NCBI GenBank assembly: GCA_017535315.1 | Contig: JAFXUD010000009.1 | Location: 91,908 to 155,907, forward strand | From: Victivallales bacterium | GTDB taxonomy: Bacteria > Verrucomicrobiota > Lentisphaeria > Oligosphaerales > Oligosphaeraceae | Length of the DNA: 64,000 nucleotides | Reading direction: 5' to 3' | In this document: in pieces, positions 17,638-27,230 of the stretch | Layout of the letters: each line of letters begins with the position of its first letter | How positions within the stretch are numbered: the first letter of the stretch is position 1 | Notes under the pieces: generated by a model | What the model was told of the DNA's origin: nothing | The model's input: the letters and a program-made list of their open reading frames with translations, nothing else | The model's database searches: none | Program-made: the position numbers and the translations under genes

Positions 17638-18900
17638 ATGCAACCACGGAAAATCACCATATCGCGCCAGCAACACTACGGCTGCATGATGTGTGGACGT
17701 TGTTGTCGGCGCTTTTATGTTTTGCTTTCCAGGGCAGAAAAGGAGCGCATCCAGGCACTTGACTGGAAGGACGAGGCTGACGTGCCTGTGGATTTTTGCC
17801 AGGAGATCAATGGCTTCCTCTATTACCGCCGTCGTCCCGATGGCGGTTGCGTTTTTTTGGACGAGAAAGGGGTATGCCGTATGCATCGCCGCTTTGGCTT
17901 TGACAAAAAGGCCTTGACCTGCCGAGGTTATCCCTTCAATATTGTCTCCACCTTCCCTGGAGAGATCTCCGTGCTTGTCCGCATGGACTGCCCCGCCGTC
18001 CTGGAGGACCACGGCCGTGCTATCACCGAGCAAAGGCAGGATATTGAGAAGCTGGTACAGGAGCTTCATTTCGGCAGTGGCTTCACGCCTGCGCAACTAA
18101 AGGGGATGGAAAGGCACGCTGTTGAGGAATTATGCTCAAAGTTTCAGGAACTTCTGGATGATGATGCACTTGGAATGGCGGATTGCATGAGGTCTATGAT
18201 GCATCTGGCGCGGCGTGCTGAGACTCTGGGAGGCGTTTTTCTCTCTGACCGCAGCACTATGGCGGAGATTTATCCAAGTTTGCTCTCCAACATCAAGGCG
18301 GATGTGCCAGAGATGACACGTTACGGTATTGGCGGTTTGACGAAATCCCTATTCCGCCAGTTCATGAGTTATTATTGCCGCCGTGACGAGGAGATTCTTC
18401 GCACAGGCATTGGTAGTCGTCTGCGTCAGACCTGGAATATCGCCAGGCTCTGCATGGGGTTCGGGAATCTTGCCTGTTTTGGATATGAGTTTCCTGATAT
18501 TCCACTCCGCCGTGTCAAACTTTTCGACCGCTCTGCCAACGAGTCCCGCCCTGAAATCCCAATCGCAAGGCAACGTGAAATCTGGGCGATGTACAGGCGT
18601 TTTCTTTCCGTGCGTCTGGAATGCTTCCAGTTCTTTGGAGTCGCCTATTACGGTACGGACTTTTTCAGTGGGCTGATAGCTCTTTTTCTGACCTATCCGC
18701 TTGTGTTGGCGTTTGCGAGGATTTGGGCTGCTGCGCGTGGGGATGTGTGCATCGCCGTCGAGGACGTCAAGCATGCCATCGGTGCGATGGACCACTGCCA
18801 CGGTCGATCCCCCGCCTTGAAATTCAAGTCAATCCGTTCCCGCGAACGGATGCTTGCATCATTCTATTCTCAATTGGTTTTCGCCTTGGGGGAGAACTGA
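17638..18900 (+). CDS. YkgJ-type cysteine-cluster protein
   Basis: 420 residues. The first 130 residues carry a cysteine cluster of the YkgJ/FliB-like putative metal-chelating domain: CMMCGRCCRRF near residue 16, CVFLDEKGVCRMH near 70, LTCRGYPF near 95 and MDCPAV near 118. These are spaced as in proteins thought to hold an iron-sulphur cluster or zinc. The remaining 290 residues are helical and unfamiliar, with a hydrophobic stretch at about 345-365. ATG 17638 is used; the TTG four codons earlier is possible. The gene ends 27 bases before the large PKD-repeat membrane protein, so the two probably form an operon. Function unknown; protein-lysine methylation (FliB-like) is one possibility for the family. 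Confidence 0.7.
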   Translation: MQPRKITISRQQHYGCMMCGRCCRRFYVLLSRAEKERIQALDWKDEADVPVDFCQEINGFLYYRRRPDGGCVFLDEKGVCRMHRRFGFDKKALTCRGYPFNIVSTFPGEISVLVRMDCPAVLEDHGRAITEQRQDIEKLVQELHFGSGFTPAQLKGMERHAVEELCSKFQELLDDDALGMADCMRSMMHLARRAETLGGVFLSDRSTMAEIYPSLLSNIKADVPEMTRYGIGGLTKSLFRQFMSYYCRRDEEILRTGIGSRLRQTWNIARLCMGFGNLACFGYEFPDIPLRRVKLFDRSANESRPEIPIARQREIWAMYRRFLSVRLECFQFFGVAYYGTDFFSGLIALFLTYPLVLAFARIWAAARGDVCIAVEDVKHAIGAMDHCHGRSPALKFKSIRSRERMLASFYSQLVFALGEN

Positions 18901-18927
18901 TTCATTCCATGGAAGGGAGATACTATT

Positions 18928-21687
18928 ATGCGTAAAGTCAGAGGAAAAGGCATCTATATCGAGCACAAGGATTTTCATGTGCATCGCAATACGGAGATGG
19001 GGTATGATTTCTGGGACCCCGATTTTCAGGTCGTTCTCCGAAGCATTGAGGATTGTGCCCATTTTTTTCCGCTGGCAACTCGTCCAGAAGGCAAGGACGG
19101 GCATGTCTTGTTCAGTATGGGCGAGGGTAGGGATGAACTTCTTTCGCGCAGTCATCATCTGAAGACGCGACGTTTGCCACAGGGCGAGGTTGAACGTTTC
19201 ATCAAGGCGATGGACGGTCTCCGTGAGAAAGCTGGCAATGACCCAAGAAGGATGCGCTCCTTTGAACTGATTCGTCTGCCTGATCCGAACTCACAACAAG
19301 AGTGCTATCGCCTTTATGGCCCCTTTTGGCACAGGCAGCTGGCCATCCTATGGGGATTTGACTATCTGGACAAGCAGGGAAACACACTCTCGAATTTGAA
19401 CGTGGAAGAATGCAAGCAACGCTTGAAATCCTTCGTAGATCCCATGTACACCTTCAAGGTAGCGTTGGAACTATTTCTCCATTTGGTCGTTTTTGTGATG
19501 TTTTGCGGCCTCCTTGTGCTGGGGTACAAGTTTGTACGCGCTGAATATGACCAATATCGTGCGGAACTAGCGCGCATTCCCCGCTGCATGTACTGCAGGG
19601 AGGAGTTGGTCAATGGCATCTGCTCGAATTTCTGCATCAACTGCGGCATCCATAAAAAAATCTGGAAGAAGGAAAAGAAGAAGGGAAGACAGCTTCAATC
19701 GTGTCACCGTTGTGCCCCTGTAATAGCAATTAACCGCGATGACATTTTACACATTGCCCCCGTCGGGGTTTTGGATGTCAAGGAAGGAGTGAGGATTGCT
19801 GCCAGCAAGGCGGGAACGTTCTCCTCTGCAGGATGGCCAGACAGGCATGTGGCACCAGGGGATCTTGTTTTCTATCGCTGGAGTGCACCAGGAAACTACT
19901 CCATCCGTTGGCAGCCTGATGTACCTGGCGGCTCTGTCAAGCCACTAAACATTCCAATTTATGTGAGATGTGACATGGGCATGGTGAGCCGTTCAACCTT
20001 GTGCGCATCCTTCCTTTTGGAAAGGGTGTTTGATGACACGGGCAATCTTTCTGAGGTTGTTATCAAGGACTGCTCCTATGATGATCTTCCAGAAAAACCC
20101 TTCTATCGGGCGGAAATCAAATGGGCGGACGATGCCGAGTTCATGCCCTTGGACGAGGTGACCAAGCGCAAGACTATGCGCCAGCTTTGGAATGGGACGG
20201 AGACGCAGCGTTCCGTGACGTTGAGGGTGACGGGGCAAAATGGAATCACTGATGAAATGACGCGTATCCTTACGCCCGAGATGCCTTATCCATATCCCGA
20301 AAAGGGAGACGGCAAGGCGGAACTGCATCCATCGGAAGCCGTGGTAGGAGAAACCGTGCTTTGCACCAACACGGTCTATTGCTTCAAAGACAGCGAACAT
20401 GCTGTGATGGATTGGGGGACTGGCGAGGACAAGGCGAAAAGAGTTTTCAAGGGATACCACTCCTTTGCATATTCCCGTCCTGGAAGGTACAAGGTGACGG
20501 CGACAGGTTCGGAACCAGAGGAACGCATGGAGGCAGAGATTGAGGTGTATGATCCTGAAAATGCAGGACAGCGTCTCATGGATTTGAACCCGCCCAGCAT
20601 CAAGCTAGGCGACGAGGTCGTGGCAAGTGATGTGAGCAAGCTGGAGAACGTGGTGCGGCGCGACATTCGCTGGGGAATGGACCGCGAATACTCCACCATG
20701 CGCTCTGAAAAGTCAGTGCAGACTTTCGGCCATGCAGGCACATATGCCGTGACCATGCGCATATGGCTAAGCGATGGCAGTTATCTGACGGAGACACGCA
20801 ATGTTACGGTGGTGGACGACGAATGGCAGGTGATTCTTTCCATTGAACCCAATCCCGCTAACGAAGGGCAGAGCGTGGTTGTAAACGACTTGAGCGTCGT
20901 TCCTCCAGGTGGCCAGGTGGTGGAGCGTCAGATTTGCTGGTACCCTTCGCGTGTTTACAACCCGATGCCTGGCGACAAGGTCCATAGGACATTTTATCGT
21001 CCAGGTGCATACAAGGCAATCATACGGCTTTTGGATGCCAATGGAGAGTATCATTACGGACAAGCTGGCGTGAAAGTTTCCCATTCGCATTGTGTCACGC
21101 CTGTGCTGGAGCTTTCTGCGCATGACATTCAGGTCGGGCAGGCTGTTTGGTTTAGGGAAAACAGTCTGACGGATGGGACATGCGCTGTTGAAGAAGTGGA
21201 ATACCGACGGTCCCCTGGGGAGAAGTTTGTCAAGATGGAGGGCAGGGAGGCACTGGTTCCATTTACAGAGGAGGGCGTTTTCCAGCCAGAACTCCGTGTT
21301 ACATGCAAGCATGGATTCAAGAAGATTGTTTCCTCGGAGATACGTGTTTCCAATGAAGTGCTTATCGCGGATAATGAGGATTTTGAGGCCAAACAACTTG
21401 CTTTGGATATCGCTGATAATGGGGCGAAGATAGAGCTGGTGTATGCCGTTCAGCAGAAGTCGGATTCCAAATTGGAAGTGAAATCCTTTGATGTCACCTA
21501 TTTTAGCATCGGTGGAAACAGGGCGATTCCCTTTACCGAAGACGGTGAGAAGAGATTCCGTTTTATCCTCTCGCCTGGCGGCGTCCATGAGGTTGTAATT
21601 GAGGTGCGTTATATCCTGAGGAATGGACATCGCGGAGCCTGCCAGGTCTTCTCAAAGCCTATAGAAGTGATTCCAGTCGTGAAATAA
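18928..21687 (+). CDS. Large membrane protein with zinc ribbon and PKD-like repeats
   Basis: 919 residues, not recognised as a named family. Residues 1-170 form a soluble domain. Residues 180-205 (LFLHLVVFVMFCGLLVLGYKFV) form one membrane helix. Next comes a cysteine-rich segment with four CxxC-like pairs (CMYC, C-x5-C, CINC, CHRC, about residues 215-265) that looks like a zinc ribbon. From about 470 to the end there are at least four immunoglobulin/PKD-like units, each with the pattern of a dyad such as FxxxGxYxVTxxxxxxxG (HAGTYAVTMRIWLSDG, RPGAYKAIIRLLDANG, RPGRYKVTATG). GGGAG precedes the ATG. It probably spans the inner membrane with an extracytoplasmic adhesive or scaffolding stalk. Its partner is the cysteine-cluster protein upstream. 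Confidence 0.65.
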   Translation: MRKVRGKGIYIEHKDFHVHRNTEMGYDFWDPDFQVVLRSIEDCAHFFPLATRPEGKDGHVLFSMGEGRDELLSRSHHLKTRRLPQGEVERFIKAMDGLREKAGNDPRRMRSFELIRLPDPNSQQECYRLYGPFWHRQLAILWGFDYLDKQGNTLSNLNVEECKQRLKSFVDPMYTFKVALELFLHLVVFVMFCGLLVLGYKFVRAEYDQYRAELARIPRCMYCREELVNGICSNFCINCGIHKKIWKKEKKKGRQLQSCHRCAPVIAINRDDILHIAPVGVLDVKEGVRIAASKAGTFSSAGWPDRHVAPGDLVFYRWSAPGNYSIRWQPDVPGGSVKPLNIPIYVRCDMGMVSRSTLCASFLLERVFDDTGNLSEVVIKDCSYDDLPEKPFYRAEIKWADDAEFMPLDEVTKRKTMRQLWNGTETQRSVTLRVTGQNGITDEMTRILTPEMPYPYPEKGDGKAELHPSEAVVGETVLCTNTVYCFKDSEHAVMDWGTGEDKAKRVFKGYHSFAYSRPGRYKVTATGSEPEERMEAEIEVYDPENAGQRLMDLNPPSIKLGDEVVASDVSKLENVVRRDIRWGMDREYSTMRSEKSVQTFGHAGTYAVTMRIWLSDGSYLTETRNVTVVDDEWQVILSIEPNPANEGQSVVVNDLSVVPPGGQVVERQICWYPSRVYNPMPGDKVHRTFYRPGAYKAIIRLLDANGEYHYGQAGVKVSHSHCVTPVLELSAHDIQVGQAVWFRENSLTDGTCAVEEVEYRRSPGEKFVKMEGREALVPFTEEGVFQPELRVTCKHGFKKIVSSEIRVSNEVLIADNEDFEAKQLALDIADNGAKIELVYAVQQKSDSKLEVKSFDVTYFSIGGNRAIPFTEDGEKRFRFILSPGGVHEVVIEVRYILRNGHRGACQVFSKPIEVIPVVK

Positions 21688-21806
21688 GGTCGCGAAAGTT
21701 ACTGTTTAGAAGATTCTGGATTGAGAGCCAGACTCACCTCCAGTTAGACCGAGACGACCTGGAGATATTCTGCAAGGGCAGGACGGCTTTGCCACACCCT
21801 GAGTCG

Positions 21807-22697
21807 TTACAGTTCAATGCTATGCACACCATCTGGGAACATCCATTCGAGTCGGGCGTAGAATGCGCCTAGAGCATCGGCTGCGTTTGGATATGGTTCG
21901 GTGGTAATCTGACGTTTGGGAAGCCAGAGACCGTCTTGGAGACGGGAGAAGCCTGCACGGTATTCCGCCTGCGCAACATAGGGGGCTTTCAGGTCGAAGT
22001 CGGTGGAGAAGGACTGGTGTTTGTGGAGGAACGCGACCGCCGTTTCCTTCATCGAGTCATATATCTTCTCCAAAGTAAGTTTAGGCGGATAATGGATGAC
22101 GGCGGTCTGGACAGCAAACACCTGGGAAACGGGCAGGTCAATCTCCATCGGCGCGTCGTGAAGCCCCTCTTTGACAGGGACGACGACCACATTGGGCGTG
22201 AGTGCGTTTGCTTCAAGGGTGAGGGCCAGGTCGCCTGAGGCAAATATGGTTGGAATGCCTGCTTCCGCCGCGCAGATGGCGTGTTGGCCATATTCACCGA
22301 TGGAGAGGCCGTTCAAGCGGAAATCTACACATTCCTGCGTCTGGGTATGCGCCAGTTGTGCATGTTTTGAGCCAGCCTTGGAGTGCTGTCCAACAAAGGC
22401 GATGGCGTCATATTCCCCTTTTGTGTAGTGGAAGCCGCTGGCGGTGCCTCGCTGAAGGTAGGCGCGCCTGTCCAGGCAATCCCAGAGGATGGAGCCGCCT
22501 GAACCATGGCCGTCTCTGACGATGACTGTGGAAAAGCCGCCGTCAAAGCATCCCCTGCATACTGCATTGACCTCTTCTGTTAGGTTGCGGCAGGCGTCCT
22601 TGTTGCGATAGCCAGAGGGTACGCAATAGTCATTGAAGTTATTGACGCCGCCGACACCTTCCAGGTCGGTGATGATGAGTATGCAGGGGTGTTTCAT
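21807..22697 (-). CDS. M55 family D-aminopeptidase (DppA-like)
   Basis: A 296-residue zinc peptidase related to Bacillus DppA, which releases D-amino acids from peptides. Visible family motifs are ITDLEGVGGVNN at the N-terminus, VRDGHGSGGS, VGQHSKAGSKHAQLAHT, LNGLSIGEYGQHA and IPTIFASGD; the conserved D, E, H and second H supply the two zinc sites. There is no signal peptide, so it is cytoplasmic. It starts five bases after the upstream oxidoreductase stop, in one operon. This pairing suggests processing of cell-wall or dietary D-amino-acid compounds, but that is inference. Confidence 0.85.
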   Translation of the reverse strand: MKHPCILIITDLEGVGGVNNFNDYCVPSGYRNKDACRNLTEEVNAVCRGCFDGGFSTVIVRDGHGSGGSILWDCLDRRAYLQRGTASGFHYTKGEYDAIAFVGQHSKAGSKHAQLAHTQTQECVDFRLNGLSIGEYGQHAICAAEAGIPTIFASGDLALTLEANALTPNVVVVPVKEGLHDAPMEIDLPVSQVFAVQTAVIHYPPKLTLEKIYDSMKETAVAFLHKHQSFSTDFDLKAPYVAQAEYRAGFSRLQDGLWLPKRQITTEPYPNAADALGAFYARLEWMFPDGVHSIEL

Positions 22698-22702
22698 GGA
22701 AT

Positions 22703-23725
22703 TTACTGGAGTTTGACTGGTTTTCTTGTCTTGGCACTCTCGACTTCCGCACGGACCATGGCGATGGATTGCATGGCGGATTCGGGGGTGACGGTTTCGG
22801 GCTTGATGCCCTTCTTCAGGCAGTTGAAGAAGTAGCGCTCCTCGAAGAAATAGGGGCCTGCGTTTTTGATGTTCATGCCACTCTTAAGGTCTTCGACGCC
22901 GCCTTCCATTTCAGGTGCAAAGGGTTCCGCGCCCGCATAGACAAGCACCGTGGGCTTCCTGCGGCAGTCGAACTCGACCACTGCCTTCTCGAAGACGGCA
23001 CGGTAGGTTGCAGTGAAGGGGAAGCCTTCGACGGTGTCGGAGCTGCCCTCCGCACTGACGACCATGTCATCGTTGTAGTAGTATTCCGTGAAGCTATGGA
23101 AGACGCCGCCGCCCGTGCGCGGGTCGCGGCTGCATCCGTGCGCATAGACCTCCTTCGGCTTGCCGAGCATCCAGAGGATGGCGTCTGCATCGTGAATATG
23201 GCGGTCGAAGAGCTGTGAGCCACCACGCACCTCATCCAGGTACCAGCCTTGCCAACCAGTGGAGACACCGCCGACACGCTGCATGGAGAGGGCGAGTAGC
23301 TTGCCGTAGAGCTTGGAGTCAATGGTGTTCTTCAGGAAGACGTATTCAGGCCAGAAGCGAAGAACCTGTCCAATCATTAGAGCCTTGTCGGCCTTCTTGG
23401 CCGCGTCGATCATCTCCTGGCAGAGTTGTGGATTCAGGGCCATGGGTTTTTCGCAGAAGACATGGCAGCCTTTGTTGAGCGCACGGATGGTCAGCGGATT
23501 GTGAAGATAGGTGGGAACCACGACGAACACCACGTCCAGACCGCCTGCATCGATGAGCTCTTCACCAGATTCATAGACTTTTACGCCGTACTGGGCGGCT
23601 GCCTTCTTGCGGTTCTCCTCAACTGCGTCTGCAATGGCGACCAGCTCGACGCCGTCATGAAGCTGCAGCATCTGCGCATGTCCTTTTGCCATGGAGCCGA
23701 ATCCGCAAAGTCCAACTTTAATCAT
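22703..23725 (-). CDS. Gfo/Idh/MocA family oxidoreductase
   Basis: A 340-residue NAD(P)-dependent dehydrogenase. It has the Rossmann motif GLCGFGSMAKGHA at residue 6, the FCEKPMALN motif with the catalytic lysine near residue 93, and the second-domain GGSQLFDRHIHDADAILWMLG helix with the expected histidines. GGAGA lies eight bases before the ATG. The substrate is likely a sugar or cyclitol, unknown. It is upstream of, and probably cotranscribed with, the M55 peptidase. Confidence 0.9.
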   Translation of the reverse strand: MIKVGLCGFGSMAKGHAQMLQLHDGVELVAIADAVEENRKKAAAQYGVKVYESGEELIDAGGLDVVFVVVPTYLHNPLTIRALNKGCHVFCEKPMALNPQLCQEMIDAAKKADKALMIGQVLRFWPEYVFLKNTIDSKLYGKLLALSMQRVGGVSTGWQGWYLDEVRGGSQLFDRHIHDADAILWMLGKPKEVYAHGCSRDPRTGGGVFHSFTEYYYNDDMVVSAEGSSDTVEGFPFTATYRAVFEKAVVEFDCRRKPTVLVYAGAEPFAPEMEGGVEDLKSGMNIKNAGPYFFEERYFFNCLKKGIKPETVTPESAMQSIAMVRAEVESAKTRKPVKLQ

Positions 23726-23827
23726 TTCAATTGTCTCCTTCTTGTTTGTCTTGTTTTGGGGGATATTTAAGGGGTAATATGTTTCGTCGTCTAGGTATAC
23801 AGCATACTACATGGGAGGGGCTTTAAT

Positions 23828-26473
23828 TCAGTCGTATGGCGTGGCAGGAGGCTTCTTGCTGGGAGTTTCGGTGGGGTTGATGACGTTTGTTTCATCCGTC
23901 GAGAAGCGATGCTGGGCTACCATGATGCCGTTTTTCCATGTCCAAAGCGCGAATCTATTGCCAGTCAGGGGATTGGGGTCTGTGACATTTGCCGCCAGTT
24001 TGCCGTCTAGCCAGACAGTTATGGTTCCACCCTGCTTGCGTACCTTCATATAGTACCATCGGTGGTGGATGCCTGACTTTTCGATGATGGCTTTGTTGTT
24101 GTCCGCCAGAATCTTCTTTTGGCGGACGACTTGCGTGCCGCGGTTGTTCCATCCCCCAAGCATGATGGAATATCCGCTGGAGATATCCTTCCCGTCTGCG
24201 GCGATGACCAGGTTGTGGTCTGCTGCATATTTGTCTTCATTGTTGCCACGAGATCGATCCATTTTCGGCCCCATGAAATACTCCAAAGTGATGTTATCCC
24301 GATGGGTATATTTGCTCCAAAGGCAGGCGGGGCCATCGGGATTGACGCCAGAAAAGAAGGACCAGCGGGGGTCGCATTGCCAGCGGTTGGTGACTTCCCA
24401 GTTACCTGCTGCGGGAATCCAGTCTGTGGGGGCTTTGTCGAATATGTCGATGTGGACGCCGCCTGCGCGGATGTTGACCGCCTCGGCCCATGTTTTGGTG
24501 TTGCCCTTGCCGATGCGGCCAGCGAGGACGAGTTTGGCGAACTTCGTGGCGGGGAGATTCCAGGCAAGGTTGCCATTGAGTCGGGCGAGAATACGGTCAG
24601 CGCGGCGTTCCAGGCCCAGGGTCTTGCACGCAGCAGGCTTTACATCCAAGGATGCATTGGTTTCGTCGCAAATGAAGGTGAGTTTCTGAGTGTTTTTGTT
24701 GTAGGTGATTTTTGCGTATGGTGCCGTTGGAAGATTGGAGGAAGTGGTCGTGCCCAGTTCAAGTCCATATTCCGTGAGATTGCCCAGCATGGAGGTGTTC
24801 ATGGTAAGGGCGATGTCACTCCAGAAGTCGCTGCGGTGCCAGAACTCTTCACCGTTGGAAGTGGGGAGCCATTCGCGAAGGGGATCGTTCCAGTTCTGCA
24901 TACTGCGTTCACTGCTGAAGGTGGCAATCTGCGTGGAGATTTCAGGAAGCGGAGGTGCTGCATTGAAGGAGATGGAAGAGATTTCTGGCATTTCGGATGT
25001 GCCAGGTTCTGGTGTGAGAACGATGGATGCGCCGCCACTCCATGTGCGTGGAAGACGTGCGATTGCAATTGTTTTCCCGTTGCAGACGACGGTGGCATCG
25101 CGTCCAATGGCGCGCAAGGTCATTTCCAGAGAATCATCTGGAATGTCAGTTAACTCGGCGAATATTTTACGGTTAGTGGGAGTAGCCATCTCCAGTTTCA
25201 TGGATTGGCTGCCATCGCTTTTCCTCTGGAGAACAAGTTGCAGACTGTCTGAAATGGATTCGCGCAGAGTCATGGTGGCTTTGCTCCCTGGGGAAAGTTT
25301 CAATGTGGAAGATAGCTCACAATCGCTCATGTCGAGGTTGTAGAATACGATGTGGCGGCCATCGTTTTCTTTCACGACATCCACTGGAGATGCAGTATCG
25401 TTGGCGATGCGTTGGATGGCTAGAGAATCAGTTTGCTCCACCACCACGTCGTCGAAGATGACCGTGCCATTGGCGACTAGCCCGATTTGCCCTCCCTGTA
25501 TGGGAGAGGTTTCGCAGAGGGACAACAGAGGCTTTCCATCGATTTCCGCCAGAAGGTATCCGTTGATGGATGCTATGGAGACATGATACCATTTGTTTTG
25601 TTGAAGAGGTAGGGGAATGCTTGCGTCAGCATCATTGCCGTGAAGGAAAAGCGTCTTGGTTGCGGAATCCCATTTCAGTTCATCGAACTTATCATCAAAG
25701 CAGTTGATTCTCAGGGCGAAGCCACTTTCCTCCAAGGGTTGAAGCGCACAGGATAGACGGTAGTTTCGCCAGAACCAGAAACCCGTTGTCGCAAGGGCGT
25801 TTTCGCCTTTTCCCATGAATGAAAATGGATTTGCACTGCGCACAGGGGTTTTCAGGGCGTGTACGGACCAGGTGCCTGTGACGCTTTTCCATTCGCCCAT
25901 TTCACCTTCTCCATGCATGAAATTGTCGGAGAAAAACAAGGAGCCGATTTTCTGATAGGAGATTTCAGGCTTTTGGGATGTCGTTTCAGCGGCGGTCAGC
26001 CATTCAAGGCAACGCCAGTTCTGGCGTTGCACTGTCGCCCCTAGAAGCCTTATGCCGTCGCAGAAGACTTCAAGACAGCCAGGGGATTTGATGATGGTGA
26101 GTTTTTCTATGGTTTCAGGAAGAGGGGCTGTTTGAATTGGCTGTACTGAATCGGCAAAGAGCCTGCCAAGCCTGACTTCACCATTTCCAAATCTGCATTC
26201 CAGCGCATCAGTCTGCCCTGCCAGGCGCATGAACAGAGGTAACTGATGCTCTTTAACCCGAATGGTGGAGGCAAAAACAGTGTCTAGACGTGTGCGTCTG
26301 TTGAGAGTGGACAAACCTGTTTCACGAGGGGGTAGGGGAGGGGCAACCTCTGAGGAGACGGAAACATGCGACACCCAATAATATGCCCCCCCGCAGATGG
26401 ATAGGCATATGATTGCGATGGCGAGAATCACATTTAGCCAATTGCAATGCTTTTGTTGAGGTGAAGTGGACAT
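23828..26473 (-). CDS. Membrane-anchored protein with concanavalin-like domains
   Basis: 881 residues. One membrane helix (residues 12-34, VILAIAIICLSICGGAYYWV) places nearly all of it outside the cytoplasm. Two segments, about 190-350 and 690-865, have the beta-sandwich pattern of the concanavalin-like / 3-keto-disaccharide hydrolase (DUF1080-like) fold: WYHVSIASINGYLLAEIDGKPLL...GGQIGLVANGTVIFDDVVV in the first, and WYYMKVRKQGGTITVWLDGKLAANV...GNRFALWTW in the second. A third, weaker one lies between. It may bind or cut glycans at the cell surface. No ribosome site is visible. It stands alone, its stop about 100 bases from the oxidoreductase gene. Confidence 0.6.
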   Translation of the reverse strand: MSTSPQQKHCNWLNVILAIAIICLSICGGAYYWVSHVSVSSEVAPPLPPRETGLSTLNRRTRLDTVFASTIRVKEHQLPLFMRLAGQTDALECRFGNGEVRLGRLFADSVQPIQTAPLPETIEKLTIIKSPGCLEVFCDGIRLLGATVQRQNWRCLEWLTAAETTSQKPEISYQKIGSLFFSDNFMHGEGEMGEWKSVTGTWSVHALKTPVRSANPFSFMGKGENALATTGFWFWRNYRLSCALQPLEESGFALRINCFDDKFDELKWDSATKTLFLHGNDADASIPLPLQQNKWYHVSIASINGYLLAEIDGKPLLSLCETSPIQGGQIGLVANGTVIFDDVVVEQTDSLAIQRIANDTASPVDVVKENDGRHIVFYNLDMSDCELSSTLKLSPGSKATMTLRESISDSLQLVLQRKSDGSQSMKLEMATPTNRKIFAELTDIPDDSLEMTLRAIGRDATVVCNGKTIAIARLPRTWSGGASIVLTPEPGTSEMPEISSISFNAAPPLPEISTQIATFSSERSMQNWNDPLREWLPTSNGEEFWHRSDFWSDIALTMNTSMLGNLTEYGLELGTTTSSNLPTAPYAKITYNKNTQKLTFICDETNASLDVKPAACKTLGLERRADRILARLNGNLAWNLPATKFAKLVLAGRIGKGNTKTWAEAVNIRAGGVHIDIFDKAPTDWIPAAGNWEVTNRWQCDPRWSFFSGVNPDGPACLWSKYTHRDNITLEYFMGPKMDRSRGNNEDKYAADHNLVIAADGKDISSGYSIMLGGWNNRGTQVVRQKKILADNNKAIIEKSGIHHRWYYMKVRKQGGTITVWLDGKLAANVTDPNPLTGNRFALWTWKNGIMVAQHRFSTDETNVINPTETPSKKPPATPYD

Positions 26474-26722
26474 GGCAGGATTGGGAATGGAAGTGAATGG
26501 TCTGCGTTTAATTTATCACGTATTCCTGCAAATGAAAGCAAAATCATTAAACAAAAATGTTTTTGGTCATTTAGCTCGTTTTGCTCCTTTTGCTCCTTTA
26601 TGGCATTTTAAATAATGATTGCAAAAAACATTTTATAACTTGATAAAATGAAATCAATGGGTATATTTTTGCAGAATGAGATTGTTGGATGAGTGCATAA
26701 AAATAAAGAAAAGGAATGAAAA
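26474..26722. promoter_or_regulatory. AT-rich divergent region upstream of the XRE regulator
   Basis: About 250 bases, much richer in A+T than the surroundings. TTTTGCTCC is repeated in tandem near 26579-26597. AACTTGATAAAATG near 26638 could be a -10 region, with TTGCAA at 26620 as -35. There is also a polypurine start region AAAGAAAAGGAATG before the next gene. Confidence 0.4.
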
Positions 26723-27145
26723 ATGAAACAGGAAGAAATCAGCGTGTTCCAAGGAGAATTTTCAGATGAAATACGTGTGGAGTTGCATACAAAACGCAAG
26801 GAATGTGGTCTGTCATACGCTCAATTAGGCAAATTGCTTCAAGTGGCATGGATGACAGTACGAAATTGGGAAAAGGGAAAGATAAGAAAATGCCATCCGT
26901 CTAAAGTCATTGCCATAAGGCATTTTTTATGCGGGCGCATGGATGCCCTTTGGAAACGAAGTCGAAGTCATGCCATCGAACGGGGGGATGGAGAGAAGGG
27001 CGAACGCAAGTTGGAGATGCTGGAGAAAATCAGTAAAGTCTATGATCTCTGTTCAGAGTCTGATGAACTTCGCAAGCTGCTAATAAGTGAAATCATACGC
27101 ATTTCCAGAGAGGCAATAGCATCGTTTGCCGAAAACCATGATTGA
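26723..27145 (+). CDS. XRE-type helix-turn-helix regulator
   Basis: 140 residues. Residues 16-60 (VELHTKRKECGLSYAQLGKLLQVAWMTVRNWEKGKIRK) fit the helix-turn-helix of the XRE/Cro family, with the typical L-x-x-x-R...G-L-S...L-A-x-x-L...V-x-x-W-E-x-G pattern. The C-terminal half is charged and helical. AAGGAATG precedes the ATG. Base composition of the gene and its upstream region is AT-rich compared with both neighbours, suggesting recent acquisition. Target genes are unknown; the nearest divergent gene is the membrane-anchored concanavalin-like protein. Confidence 0.75.
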   Translation: MKQEEISVFQGEFSDEIRVELHTKRKECGLSYAQLGKLLQVAWMTVRNWEKGKIRKCHPSKVIAIRHFLCGRMDALWKRSRSHAIERGDGEKGERKLEMLEKISKVYDLCSESDELRKLLISEIIRISREAIASFAENHD

Positions 27146-27230
27146 AAGGTTTCCTTCCAATCATGGTGTGTTTGTGGGAGGGGTGGATAATCCAAATGGT
27201 CCTCCCCAGCAAATGACATGTTTTGCAGGA

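Noticed and set aside
16822..18096. 424-codon minus-strand frame opposite serS and the cysteine-cluster gene
   Set aside because: Both plus-strand genes are well supported by motifs, and this frame spans two unrelated genes and their terminator.
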